NCBI GenBank assembly: GCA_963784995.1
Contig: CAWATZ010000012.1
Location: 496,001-560,000, forward strand
Length of the DNA: 64,000 nt
Direction of reading: 5' to 3'
From: CAWATZ01 sp963784995
GTDB lineage: Bacteria; Planctomycetota; Planctomycetia; Gemmatales; Gemmataceae
Shown here: positions 9,950-18,759 of the stretch, piece by piece
Layout: each line of letters starts with the position of its first letter
Position numbering within the stretch: the first letter of the stretch is position 1
Translations under genes and position numbers: made by a program
The notes under the pieces: generated by a model
The model's database searches: none
What the model was told of the DNA's origin: nothing
Seen by the model: the letters and a program-made list of their open reading frames with translations, nothing else

Positions 9950-10161
9950 TGGACGCCACAGGAAACCCGTGCGCGCCTTGGCCCGTATTTTTTTCACTGG
10001 CTTTTCACGTGATCGTCACTATAACACCCGAAGCACTCAAGGATTAACTCTCCATGAGACCATTGAATTCCTCCCGGCAAGGGAAGCCCGGTCAGGCCTC
10101 TCCCTGGCACCCGCCGTCTTCCAGGCCGGACCTTACGGCACAATGCAGGAAATACATCGTC

Positions 10162-12348
10162 ATGAACACAGTGACCACCCGCCAGCAGGCCATCGCCGCC
10201 ATCACCAACAACGGCTATCAGCTAAGTCAGATCAACTTCAAGGAAGCGCATCTGAAGGACCTGTTCGGCATCAACGTCTTCAACGAGGCCGAGCAGCGGC
10301 AGCGGCTACCCAAGCCGGTCTACAAGGCACTGCAGAAGACCATCAAGCAAGGTTCGCCCCTGGACCCGTCCATCGCCGATGCGGTGGCCAGCGCCATGAA
10401 GGACTGGGCCCTGGAGAGGGGGGCGACGCATTTCACGCACCAGTTCCAGCCCATGACCGGGCTGACGGCCGAGAAGCATGACTCCTTTTTGCAGCCGACC
10501 AGCGAGGGCCGGGCCATCGCCGAGTTCAGCGGCAAGGAACTGGTCCGCGGCGAGCCGGACGCCTCCTCGTTCCCCTCCGGCGGCATCCGTGCCACCTTCG
10601 AGGCCCGCGGCTACACGGCCTGGGACCCGACCAGCCCCGCCTACATCATGGACGCCCCCAACGGCGCCACCCTGGTCATCCCCACCGCCTTCCTCTCCTG
10701 GACCGGCGAAGCGCTCGACAAGAAGACCCCACTCCTGCGGTCGATCGAGGCGCTGTCCACGCACGCGATCCGGATCCTGAAGCTGTTTGGCAACAACGAA
10801 GTCCGCAAGGTGTTCACCACCGTCGGACCGGAGCAGGAATACTTCCTGATCGACAAGCACTTCTATTACCTGCGTCCCGACCTGATCAACGCCGGCCGGA
10901 CCCTGCTGGGCGCTCCGCCGCCCAAGGGCCAGGAAATGGAAGATCAGTACTTCGGCCCGATCCCCGAGCGGGTCATCGCCTGCATGGCCCACGTCGAGGC
11001 CGAGCTGTTCAAGCTGGGCGTGCCGGTCAAGACCCGGCACAACGAGGTGGCCCCGAGCCAGTATGAGATCGCGCCGATCTTCGAGGACAGCAACCTGGCC
11101 ACCGACCACAACCAGCTGCTGATGGAGGTCATCCGCAAGACGGCTCCGCGGTACGGCCTGGCCGCCCTGTTCCACGAGAAGCCGTTCGCCGGCATCAACG
11201 GCTCGGGCAAGCACAACAACTGGTCGATGGCCACCGACACCGGCGAGAACCTGCTGGAGCCGGGCGCCACGCCGCACGACAATGCCCAGTTCCTGGTTTT
11301 CTGCGTGGCGGTCATCCGGGCCGTGGCCAAGTACCCCGAGCTGCTGCGCGTCTCGGTGTGCGGGGCAGCCAACGACCATCGCCTGGGCGCCAACGAGGCG
11401 CCGCCGGCGATCATCTCGATCTTCCTGGGCGAGCAACTGGAGGACGTGATCAACCAGCTGGAGAAGGGAGCGGCGAAAAGCACCAAGCAGGGCGGCTTCA
11501 TGGAGATTGGCGTCAGCGTGCTGCCGCGGCTGCCCCGCGATGCGGGCGATCGCAACCGCACCTCCCCGTTCGCGTTTACTGGAAACAAGTTCGAGTTCCG
11601 GGCCGTCGGCGGCTCGCAGTCGATCGCCGGGCCCAATACCGTGCTGAACGCCATCGTGGCCGAGTCGCTGGACCTCATCGCCACGCAGCTGGAAAAGGCG
11701 ACCTCGGCAGGGAAGGAACTCCACCGCGCCATCCAGGACCTGCTGCCCGGCATCATCAAGGAGAGCAAGAAGGTCCTCTTCCACGGCGACAACTACACTC
11801 CCGAGTGGCACCAGGAGGCGGAAAAACGCGGTCTGCCCAATCTGCGCAACACGGTGGACTGTCTGCCGGTGATCCTGCGGAAGGACTCGATCGAGCTGTT
11901 CACGCGCTACAAGGTCTACAGCGAGCGGGAGCTGCAAAGCCGATTCAACATCTTCTGTGAGCACTACACCAAGACGGTGAACATCGAGGGCCGGCTGACG
12001 GCGATGATGGCCCGGACGATGCTCCTGCCGGCCTGTCTGCGCTACCAGACGGAAGTGGCCGCGGCGGTGACCGGTGCCAAGGCGGCCGGGGTCGATAGCT
12101 CGGCCCAGATGGAGCTGCTGCGCAACCTGTCGGCCACCATCAGCGAGTTCCAGAAGGCGACCGGGCACCTGGACCATTGCCTGGCCCACCACGCCGAGGG
12201 CGACCTGTACGCGCACTGCAAGTATGCCCGCGACTCGATCCTGTCGGCGATGGGAGCGGTGCGGACGCTGAGCGACAAGCTGGAGACGCTGGTGGCCGAC
12301 GACCTCTGGCCGCTGCCGACGTACCGCGAAATGCTCTTTGTGCTGTGA
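10162..12348 (+). CDS. glnN: Glutamine synthetase type III
   Basis: 728 residues, the usual size of GSIII and much longer than GSI. The start is the ATG at 10162 (MNTVTTRQQAIAAI); an upstream in-frame ATG at 10054 would add a basic, Pro-rich tail and is not favoured. Signatures: PSGGIRATFEARGYTAWD, TVGPEQEYFLID, KTRHNEVAPSQYEIAPIFE, FAGINGSGKHNNWS, and the C-terminal RTMLLPACLRYQTEVA segment. It makes glutamine as a double-ring dodecamer and has no adenylylation site. PII follows 28 bases later, so the two are probably co-transcribed. Having both GSI and GSIII in one locus suggests different ammonium regimes. Confidence 0.96.
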   Translation: MNTVTTRQQAIAAITNNGYQLSQINFKEAHLKDLFGINVFNEAEQRQRLPKPVYKALQKTIKQGSPLDPSIADAVASAMKDWALERGATHFTHQFQPMTGLTAEKHDSFLQPTSEGRAIAEFSGKELVRGEPDASSFPSGGIRATFEARGYTAWDPTSPAYIMDAPNGATLVIPTAFLSWTGEALDKKTPLLRSIEALSTHAIRILKLFGNNEVRKVFTTVGPEQEYFLIDKHFYYLRPDLINAGRTLLGAPPPKGQEMEDQYFGPIPERVIACMAHVEAELFKLGVPVKTRHNEVAPSQYEIAPIFEDSNLATDHNQLLMEVIRKTAPRYGLAALFHEKPFAGINGSGKHNNWSMATDTGENLLEPGATPHDNAQFLVFCVAVIRAVAKYPELLRVSVCGAANDHRLGANEAPPAIISIFLGEQLEDVINQLEKGAAKSTKQGGFMEIGVSVLPRLPRDAGDRNRTSPFAFTGNKFEFRAVGGSQSIAGPNTVLNAIVAESLDLIATQLEKATSAGKELHRAIQDLLPGIIKESKKVLFHGDNYTPEWHQEAEKRGLPNLRNTVDCLPVILRKDSIELFTRYKVYSERELQSRFNIFCEHYTKTVNIEGRLTAMMARTMLLPACLRYQTEVAAAVTGAKAAGVDSSAQMELLRNLSATISEFQKATGHLDHCLAHHAEGDLYAHCKYARDSILSAMGAVRTLSDKLETLVADDLWPLPTYREMLFVL

Positions 12349-12376
12349 GCGTGTCCGCGGAAAGGAGCCATCCGGC

Positions 12377-12730
12377 ATGAAAATGATCGTGGCGATCATC
12401 CGCCCCGAGCGCCTGGAGGCGGTGCAGCGCGCCCTGAGCGAGTGCGACGTGTACCTGATGACCGTCAGCGACGTTCGCGGCTGCGGCCGGCAGCGGGGTT
12501 TCACGGAAGTCTACCGGGGCTCGGAGTTCCAGGTCCGGCTGCTGCCCAAGATCAAGCTGGAGATCGCGGTCAACAACGCCTTTGTCGAGGCGACGGTGGA
12601 AGCGATCGTCCACGCCGCCCGCACTCCGGAAACCGGCCAGATCGGCGATGGCAAGATTTTCGTGCTGCCGCTGGAGGACTGCGTCCGGATTCGCACCGGG
12701 GAACGCGGCTCGGAGGCCATCGGGCCGTGA
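12377..12730 (+). CDS. glnK: PII nitrogen-regulatory protein, T-loop Tyr51 replaced by Phe
   Basis: 117 residues; ATG at 12377 with AAAGGAG (12361-12367). It is a PII trimer subunit that senses 2-oxoglutarate, ATP and ADP and binds targets such as Amt. Visible: MKMIVAIIRPERLEAV, the T-loop GRQRGFTEVYRGSEFQVRLL, the B-loop ARTPETGQIGDGKIFVLP and C-loop RIRTGERG, so nucleotide binding is intact. Tyr51, the uridylylation or adenylylation site in most PII proteins, is Phe here. Ser49, the phosphorylation site in cyanobacterial PII (RGSEY), is present. Whether it is best called GlnB or GlnK is not decided by sequence; linkage to amt favours GlnK. Confidence 0.93.
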   Translation: MKMIVAIIRPERLEAVQRALSECDVYLMTVSDVRGCGRQRGFTEVYRGSEFQVRLLPKIKLEIAVNNAFVEATVEAIVHAARTPETGQIGDGKIFVLPLEDCVRIRTGERGSEAIGP

Positions 12731-12731
12731 G

Positions 12732-12835
12732 CCGAAATCCTCAAGAATTAAACCACGGATAACACGGATAACACGGATAAAGACAACGAGTATTTTATCC
12801 GTGTTATCCGTGTCATCCGTGGTTGAGGATTTCGG
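12732..12835. repeat. Palindrome built on ACCACGGATAACACGGAT units
   Basis: Two or three copies of an AACACGGATA unit in the left arm (12751-12781) are mirrored in the right arm (12794-12824), and outer arms CCGAAATCCTCAA (12732-12744) and its complement (12823-12835) extend the pairing. It fills the PII-hisD gap and could end the nitrogen transcript. ACCACGGAT also occurs singly at 29058-29066. Confidence 0.8.
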
Positions 12836-12867
12836 ATTTTGAATTTGTAACGGGAGGTCATTGACAG

Positions 12868-14244
12868 ATGGCGTTGGCCGTGCAGCGGATCGAGTACGGC
12901 ACGTGCGAAGGGCAGGCCCAGCTGGAGCGTCTGCGCGCCCAGTTGGGGGCCGCGGGTTCGGTCGTGTCGGAACGCGGCAAGGCCCTCACCTTCAAGGTCT
13001 TCGGCGCTCCCCTGACGCCGGCCCAGGTGGTCGAGCGCATCTGCGAGGACGTTCGCACTCGCGGTGCCGAGGCCCTGTTCCACTACACCCAGCAATTCGA
13101 CAACGTCTCGCTCACACCCGAGAAGTTACGCGTCAGCGTCTCCGAGATGGCCCAGGCCCACGCCGCGGCCGATCTGGTCTTTCTGGAGACGGTCCGCCGG
13201 GTGCGGCACAACGTCCTGGCGTTCCAGCTGGGCCTGCTGCATCGCGACGCCTCGCTGGCGCTGGCGGGCCAGTACCAGCTGCGGCTGCGTTACCGGCCTG
13301 TCCGCCGGGCCGGTATCCTGGTTCCGGGTGGAGCGGCCGCGTATCCATCCACGCTGCTGATGACTATCTGCCCCGCCCAGGCAGCCGGGGTCAAGGAGCT
13401 GGCGGTGGTGATGCCGCCGACACCCTTCGGTGCGTACAATCGCGATCTGCTCGCCGTCTGCCATGAGCTGGGCGTGACCGAGGTCTACCGCGTCGGCGGC
13501 GCCCAGGCGGTGGCGGCCCTGGCATACGGGGTCGAGGGGATGCCGGCCGTGGACATCATCGTCGGGCCGGGCAACCTGTTTGTCGCCTTGGCCAAGAAGC
13601 ACGTCTTCGGCCAGGTGGCCATCGACTGCATCGCCGGTCCCAGCGAGGTCGTGGTCGTGGCCGACGACTCGGCCCCGGCGGAGTTTGTCGCCGCCGACCT
13701 GATCGCCCAGGCCGAGCATTCGCCGGGGGCCAGCATCCTGGTCACCTGGCACGCTCCTCTGATCGACAAGGTGCTGGCCGAACTGGACCGGCAGCTTCTC
13801 GGCCTGGAGCGCGGCGCCCTGGCCCGGACCAGCCTGGAGCAGTTCGGTGCCGTGGTGCTGACCCGCGACGAGGACCAGGCCGTCGCCTGCGTCAATCAGC
13901 TGGCCCCGGAGCATCTGCACCTCGCTACCCGGGAGCCGGACCGGCTCTGCGATCGGATCAGCAATGCCGGCGCCATCTTTCTCGGCCACTGGTCGCCGGT
14001 GGCCCTGGGCGACTACGCCGCCGGGCCCTCACACGTCCTACCCACGGGGGGCACCGCCCGCTGGGCCAGTGGTCTGTCGGCCAACGACTTCCTGCACCGC
14101 TCCAGCATCCTGGCGTTCACGCAGGAAGGCTTGCGTGGGCTTGCCGACCCGGTGCGCGTGCTGGCCGGCAAGGAAGGGCTGACCGGACACGCCGCCAGCG
14201 TGGAGGTGCGCCTGGCGGAGCTGGACACGCGGACGGAACAATAA
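12868..14244 (+). CDS. hisD: Histidinol dehydrogenase
   Basis: 458 residues; ATG at 12868 behind GGAGGT (12854-12859). Carries out the last two steps of histidine synthesis, histidinol to histidine with 2 NAD+, as a zinc homodimer. Visible: RRAGILVPGGAAAYPSTLLM (NAD site), VGGAQAVAALAYG, DCIAGPSEVVVVAD, QAEHSPGAS (zinc-binding Gln and His), APEHLHL (catalytic Glu-His pair), and GDYAAGPSHVLPTGGTARW with the other zinc ligand and an active-site His. About 30 residues longer than E. coli HisD, mainly at the N-terminus. The 3' end is partly duplicated at 18362-18747. Its gene neighbours are not histidine genes. Confidence 0.97.
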   Translation: MALAVQRIEYGTCEGQAQLERLRAQLGAAGSVVSERGKALTFKVFGAPLTPAQVVERICEDVRTRGAEALFHYTQQFDNVSLTPEKLRVSVSEMAQAHAAADLVFLETVRRVRHNVLAFQLGLLHRDASLALAGQYQLRLRYRPVRRAGILVPGGAAAYPSTLLMTICPAQAAGVKELAVVMPPTPFGAYNRDLLAVCHELGVTEVYRVGGAQAVAALAYGVEGMPAVDIIVGPGNLFVALAKKHVFGQVAIDCIAGPSEVVVVADDSAPAEFVAADLIAQAEHSPGASILVTWHAPLIDKVLAELDRQLLGLERGALARTSLEQFGAVVLTRDEDQAVACVNQLAPEHLHLATREPDRLCDRISNAGAIFLGHWSPVALGDYAAGPSHVLPTGGTARWASGLSANDFLHRSSILAFTQEGLRGLADPVRVLAGKEGLTGHAASVEVRLAELDTRTEQ

Positions 14245-14316
14245 GCGGCCAGTGCTGACTTTTCTCCAGAATAGCGATTTGTCCGGCCTTTCTCCCGTGT
14301 GTAATAGATGGAGAAG

Positions 14317-14445
14317 GGCATTGTCTCAATATGGAGTGCGGTGGGTTGACACCGCTTTCTTTCTTTGTGCGGGAATCGCCTGCACAAAGAAAGAAAGCGG
14401 TGTCAAGCCACCGCACTCCAAAAAGTGCTTCTTGGAGACAATGCC
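14317..14445. repeat. Long inverted repeat after hisD
   Basis: A left arm running from GGCATTGTCTC through TGGAGTGCGGTGG and GACACCGCTTTCTTTC is matched by a right arm of about the same length ending GGAGACAATGCC, around a short loop near 14371-14381. It separates hisD from the sigma-factor fusion. The stem core GTGCGG..CACCGC..TTTCTTTC is of a different family from the other palindromes in the window. Confidence 0.8.
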
Positions 14446-14479
14446 TGGAGAAGCAACGTGCGTATGGGAGAATCAGCTC

Positions 14480-17400
14480 ATGACCCAAATGCCTGGCAAT
14501 CCCCTGGTGCGCCACATCCGCCACCTGATCGGTGCTGACCTCGCCGAGGCGCCGGACGCGGATCTCCTGGGCCGCTTTGTGTCCCAGCGCGACGAAGATG
14601 CCGTGGCCGAGTTGGTGCGCCGCTACGGCGCACTGGTGTTCGGCGTCTGCCGGCGAGTCCTCACGGACGCCCACACCGCGGAGGACGTCTTCCAGGCCAC
14701 CTTCCTGGTCCTGGTCCGCAAGGCTGCCTCGCTCGACCGGCGGCCGCTGGGGGGCTGGTTAGGCACGGTCGCCCACCGCCTGGCGCTGACGGCCCGGACC
14801 CAGGCCGCACGCCGCCGGCTCCACGAGGGCCAGGCGGCCCTGTCACGGCCCGAGAACACCGAGCCCGACAAGGTGGATGAAGTGAGTTTGCTGGTCGAGG
14901 AAGAATTGCAGCGGCTGCCCGAGCGGTATCGCACGCCCCTGGTCCTGTGCTACCTGGAAGGCAAGACCCACGAACAGGTGGCCCAGGCCCTGGGCTGGCC
15001 GCTCGGCTCGACCTCGCGCCGCCTCGCCCAGGCCCGCGATCTGCTGCGCGAACGGCTGCGCTGCCGCGGCCTGGCCTCCCTCGGCTGTGTCGGCGCCCTG
15101 CTGGGCAAGGTGGCCCAGGCCGCCCCGCCTGTGCCCCTGGAGCTGCAGGAGAACACGGTTCGGACCGCGCTCTGGTTTGCCTCGCAGGAAGGAACGGGCA
15201 CCGCGGTTTGCGCGGAAGCCGTTCGCCTGGCCAGGACGGTTTTGCACACCATCGCTCTCCGGAAGCTCAAGATCGTCTGCGCCCTTGTCCTCGGCGTCGC
15301 CCTCCTCGCCGGTCCCGCCGCGCTCCTCATCGGGTCCGTCCTGGGCAAGCCCCCGGCGACGGAGCCTGTTTCGGTAGCTGCGGAGCAAGAGCCACAACCT
15401 GCCGTGCGGCCAGCCCAGGGTGATCCGCCAAAACCTGACACGCCGGCGCCTGCCGAACCGGCAGCGGCCCGGAGGTTGCGCGTCGTGGTCCTCGATCCGC
15501 GGGGCAAGCCGCTGGCGGATGCGAACGTCCACGTCGGCATCTGGACCGAAGAAAAGGGCTTCAAGGCCAGACGGGATTACCAAACCAATGCGGAGGGGAT
15601 CGCCCAGGTTGAGCTGCCGAAGACGTTTACCATTCTTCGCCTCTGGGCCAGCAAAAAGCCGTTTGTCACGATGTTCGCGAACTGGGAACAAAACGAGCTG
15701 GCTTCAGCCGTTGGCCTGAACAGGATTGCCCTCCTCCTCAGTGGCAAGGCCTTTCCGGCCGAGTACGTGTTTCGGCTGGAACCCGCTGTTCGGGCCGGCG
15801 GCCGAATCCTGGACGAGCAAGGGAAGCCGATCGCCGGCGCCAGGGTTGAGGTCAGTGTGGGGAATTATTTCAAGTTCCTCAAGAGCGACGGCCGGGCGAG
15901 ATATTCCACCTGGTTGGCCGAGGGGAGCAGCGCAGCCACGACAGATGCCAGGGGCCGCTGGAGCATTGACAACGTTCCGAACAATCCCCAGGTGGAATTG
16001 AGTCTGTTCGTTAGCCATCCGGATTACGTGTCCGACGCACAGTGGGGCGAAGCACAAAAGGAGGCCGCTGTCACGACGGCCATGCTGCGGCAAGAGACGG
16101 CCACCCTGACGCTGAAACGGGGTGTGATCGTGCGCGGGCAGGTGACCGATCCCACGGGGCAGCCGATCAAGGACGCGATCATTGTGCATGGCGACGACGC
16201 CTATTCCTCCCACCTGCCCTGCAAGTTTCCGACCGACGCGGAAGGCCGGTATCGCTTGCCGGCCCTGCCGCCGCGGGAGACGACGTTGACCGTCATCGCC
16301 CGCGGCTGGGCGCCCGCAGCTCCGCAAGGTTAACTTCCGGCCCGGCCTGCCGCCGCAGGACTTTCGGCTGCAACCGGGCAAGCCGATCCGGCTGCGGATC
16401 GTCGATGCCGCCGGCAAGCCAATCCCCAAGGTTTACGTCGCGATCCAGGGGTGGAAAGGCAACGAGTCGCTCCAGACAGCCCACAACCCCAACCATCCCA
16501 AGGCGCCGGACCTCAAGATTCCTGCGCAGACCGACGCGGACGGTACGTGGGAATGGACCTGGGCGCCGGATGATCCGGTGAAGCTGGAACTCTCTTCCAG
16601 GGGGTTTGCCGGCTGCAAGCTGGAGATCGGCGGAGGGGCGCCAATCCGAACGATCGTCCTCAAGTCGGACCACCGCATCACCGGCCGGGTTACCGATGCG
16701 GTCACCGGCAAGCCGATCCCCGTCTTTACCGTGATCCCCATCGACGTGTTCCGCAAGGACTTTTTGCACGCCGAACGCCAGCATGCCAGGGTGGGCAAGG
16801 ACGGCCGGCTGGAGTTTCTGGCCTCGCGCACGGACATTCCGCAGCGGCTGCGCATCGAGGCAGAGGGGTATCGCAGCCAGGACGGGCCGGAGTTCCGTGT
16901 CGGCGACGATGCGGCCCGGAAGCAGGATTTCCGCCTCCAGCCGAGCCCACCCATTGCCGGCACTGTCCTGGACGCCAAGGGCCGGCCGGTGCCGCAGGCG
17001 GAAGTGCTGCTGGCGACTCCGACCCAGCCGGCCAGCCTGGAACAGGAGAGCGATAACCACCGCTCGTTCACGGACGGTGCAGGCCGCTTCGCGTTCCCCG
17101 ATCCGGGCGAGCCGTGGGCCGTGCTGGCTAGTTCGGACAGCGGCTTTGCACTCGCCGAATTTCCGGCCGGCAAGCATGATGCCGGCGCCTTGCGGCTGAA
17201 TCCGTGGGCGTCGGTCCGTGGTCAGTTCCGCGACGGCGGCCAGCCCGTCCGCGATGCCACCATGATCTTGAAGCCGATTCGGCTCGATGGCCTTGCTCGG
17301 CCGAGAGTGGAGGACAGCTTCCAAACCGTCACCGGCCCGGACGGTCGCTTCGAGTTCCCGCGCGTCCCTGCGCTTCCCAGCATGGTCTGGGTCTATCTGG

Positions 17401-18311
17401 GTCCGTGGAAGGACCCGGGCTTCCGCTCCGGACCGCACGTACCGTTGGATCTCCAGCCCGGGCAACGGGTCGAGCTGGACCTGGGCAGCGGCGGGACCAC
17501 CGTGACGGGCAAGGTGAAGTTGACCGGCAAGGTGCCGGCGGATCTGGACTGCACCTATTCACTGAACTACCTCGTATCCCGGACCCCGGGCATTGCACCG
17601 CCAGCGGCGATCGCCGGGGTGGGGTTTGATGCCCGAAAAGGCTGGCAGGACACGTGGACGAAGACGGAGGCGGGCCGCACCTACCTGAACACCCTCAAGC
17701 ACTGGTTCGTGAAGTTGGCGGCCGACGGCACCTTCCGCATCAGCGGCGTTCCCCCGGGAGACTACGATCTGGCAGTGGCGGTCTATGCAAAGCCGGAAGG
17801 CTGCCTGGTCGATCCCCTGGCGCGAACCGTGGTGCGGCTAACTGTCACACCGGCAGACGTCGCCCGTGGCAAGCTGACGCTGCCGGACGTTGCCACGGAG
17901 GTCGTGCCCGTACCGTCGGTGGGAGACACCCCGACGCTGGCCTATCAGCGTGCCGACGGCACGGCCGGCACGCTCGCAGACCACCGCGGCCGGTATACCG
18001 TGGTGCATTTCTGGGCCAGCTGGTGCGGTCCATGCAAGCAGCAGCTTCCGGCCCTGCGCCGGCTGCAGCAACGCTTCGCCGGCCGTGGCCTGGCGACGCT
18101 CAGCCTGGCGCTGGACGACGACGCGAAAGCCTGGCAGGCGGCGCGGAAACGGCTCGATCTTCCCTGGCCCCAGGGCCGGCTTGCCTCGGCCGGCGCGGCC
18201 GGGGTGTCCAGCGTCCCCGCGTACTGGCTGCTCGATCCGGCCGGCAAGATTGTCGCCAAGGGCTACGACCCCGACGAGATCGCCGCGGCTCTCGTCGATT
18301 TGCTGAAGTGA
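14480..18311 (+). CDS. ECF sigma factor fused to membrane segment, carboxypeptidase-regulatory repeats and thioredoxin domain (one frameshift)
   Basis: About 1,277 residues from the ATG at 14480 (GGGAGA upstream). Residues 1-200: sigma-70 region 2 (LGRFVSQRDEDAVAELVRRY, DAHTAEDVFQATFLVL) and region 4 (RLPERYRTPLVLCYLEG, GWPLGSTSRRLAQARDLL). Residues about 262-285: one hydrophobic segment (IVCALVLGVALLAGPAALLI). Then a Pro/Ala linker and several carboxypeptidase-regulatory-like beta domains (VVVLDPRGKPLADANVHV, GRILDEQGKPIAGARVEV, GQVTDPTGQPIKDAIIV and others). C-terminus: TlpA-like thioredoxin with HFWASWCGPCKQQ (CxxC at 18024-18035) and VSSVPAYWLLDP. The frame changes at the CCC run 16313-16315; deleting one C restores GWAPQLRKVNFRPG. 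The layout implies a membrane-tethered sigma factor with an external redox domain; that reading is inference. Confidence 0.85.
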
Positions 18312-18318
18312 GCGGTGA

Positions 18319-18747
18319 ATGGAGCACAGGCAACGGGCCCGCACTCCAGGAAGCGGCCGGAACGTCCTGGCGTTTCAGCTGGGGCTGCATCGCGACGCCT
18401 CGCTGGCCCCGGAGCATCTGCGCCTGGCCACGCGGGAGCCGGACCGCCTCTGCGATCGGATCAGCAACGCCGGGGCCATCTTCCTCGGCCACTGGTCGCC
18501 GGTGGCGCTGGGCGACAACGCCGCCGACCCGTCGCACGTCCTGCCCACGTCCGGCACCGCCCGTTGGGCCAGCGGGCTCTCGGCCAACGACTTTTTGCAC
18601 CGCTCCAGCATTCTGTCCTTTACGCCGGAAGGCCTGCGCGGACTGGCCGACCCGGTGCGCGTCTTGGCCGGCAAGGAAGGGCTGACAGGACACGCCACCA
18701 GCGTGGAGGTGCGCCTGGCGGAGCGGGACACGCGGACAGAAAACTAA
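18319..18747 (+). pseudogene. Truncated duplicate of the hisD 3' end
   Basis: The open frame encodes two pieces of HisD joined with an internal loss: NVLAFQLGLHRDASLA (matching the hisD region around 13212-13260) then APEHLRLATREPDRLCDRIS to the C-terminus (matching 13903-14244). DNA identity to hisD is about 90% by eye, and the frame is intact. Missing are the NAD and most zinc-site segments, and GDYAAGPSH has become GDNAADPSH, so it cannot be an active histidinol dehydrogenase. The first 14 residues are unrelated to HisD. It follows the sigma-fusion stop by 7 bases, so the fusion gene sits between two hisD 3' copies. Confidence 0.85.
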
Positions 18748-18759
18748 CTGGCCCTTGCC

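Noticed and set aside
9975..9995. Sigma-54-like TTGGCC...TTTT before glnN
   Set aside because: Lacks the GC at -12 and differs in the -24 box; too weak to call.
10306..12504. 732-codon frame antisense to glnN
   Set aside because: Shadow of a well-conserved gene; composition (Arg, Val, His, Gln) is that of high-GC complement.
14317..18747. Sigma fusion as cargo of a mobile element
   Set aside because: No transposase or integrase, and the flanking hisD copies are a gene duplication and not terminal repeats; base composition matches the surroundings.
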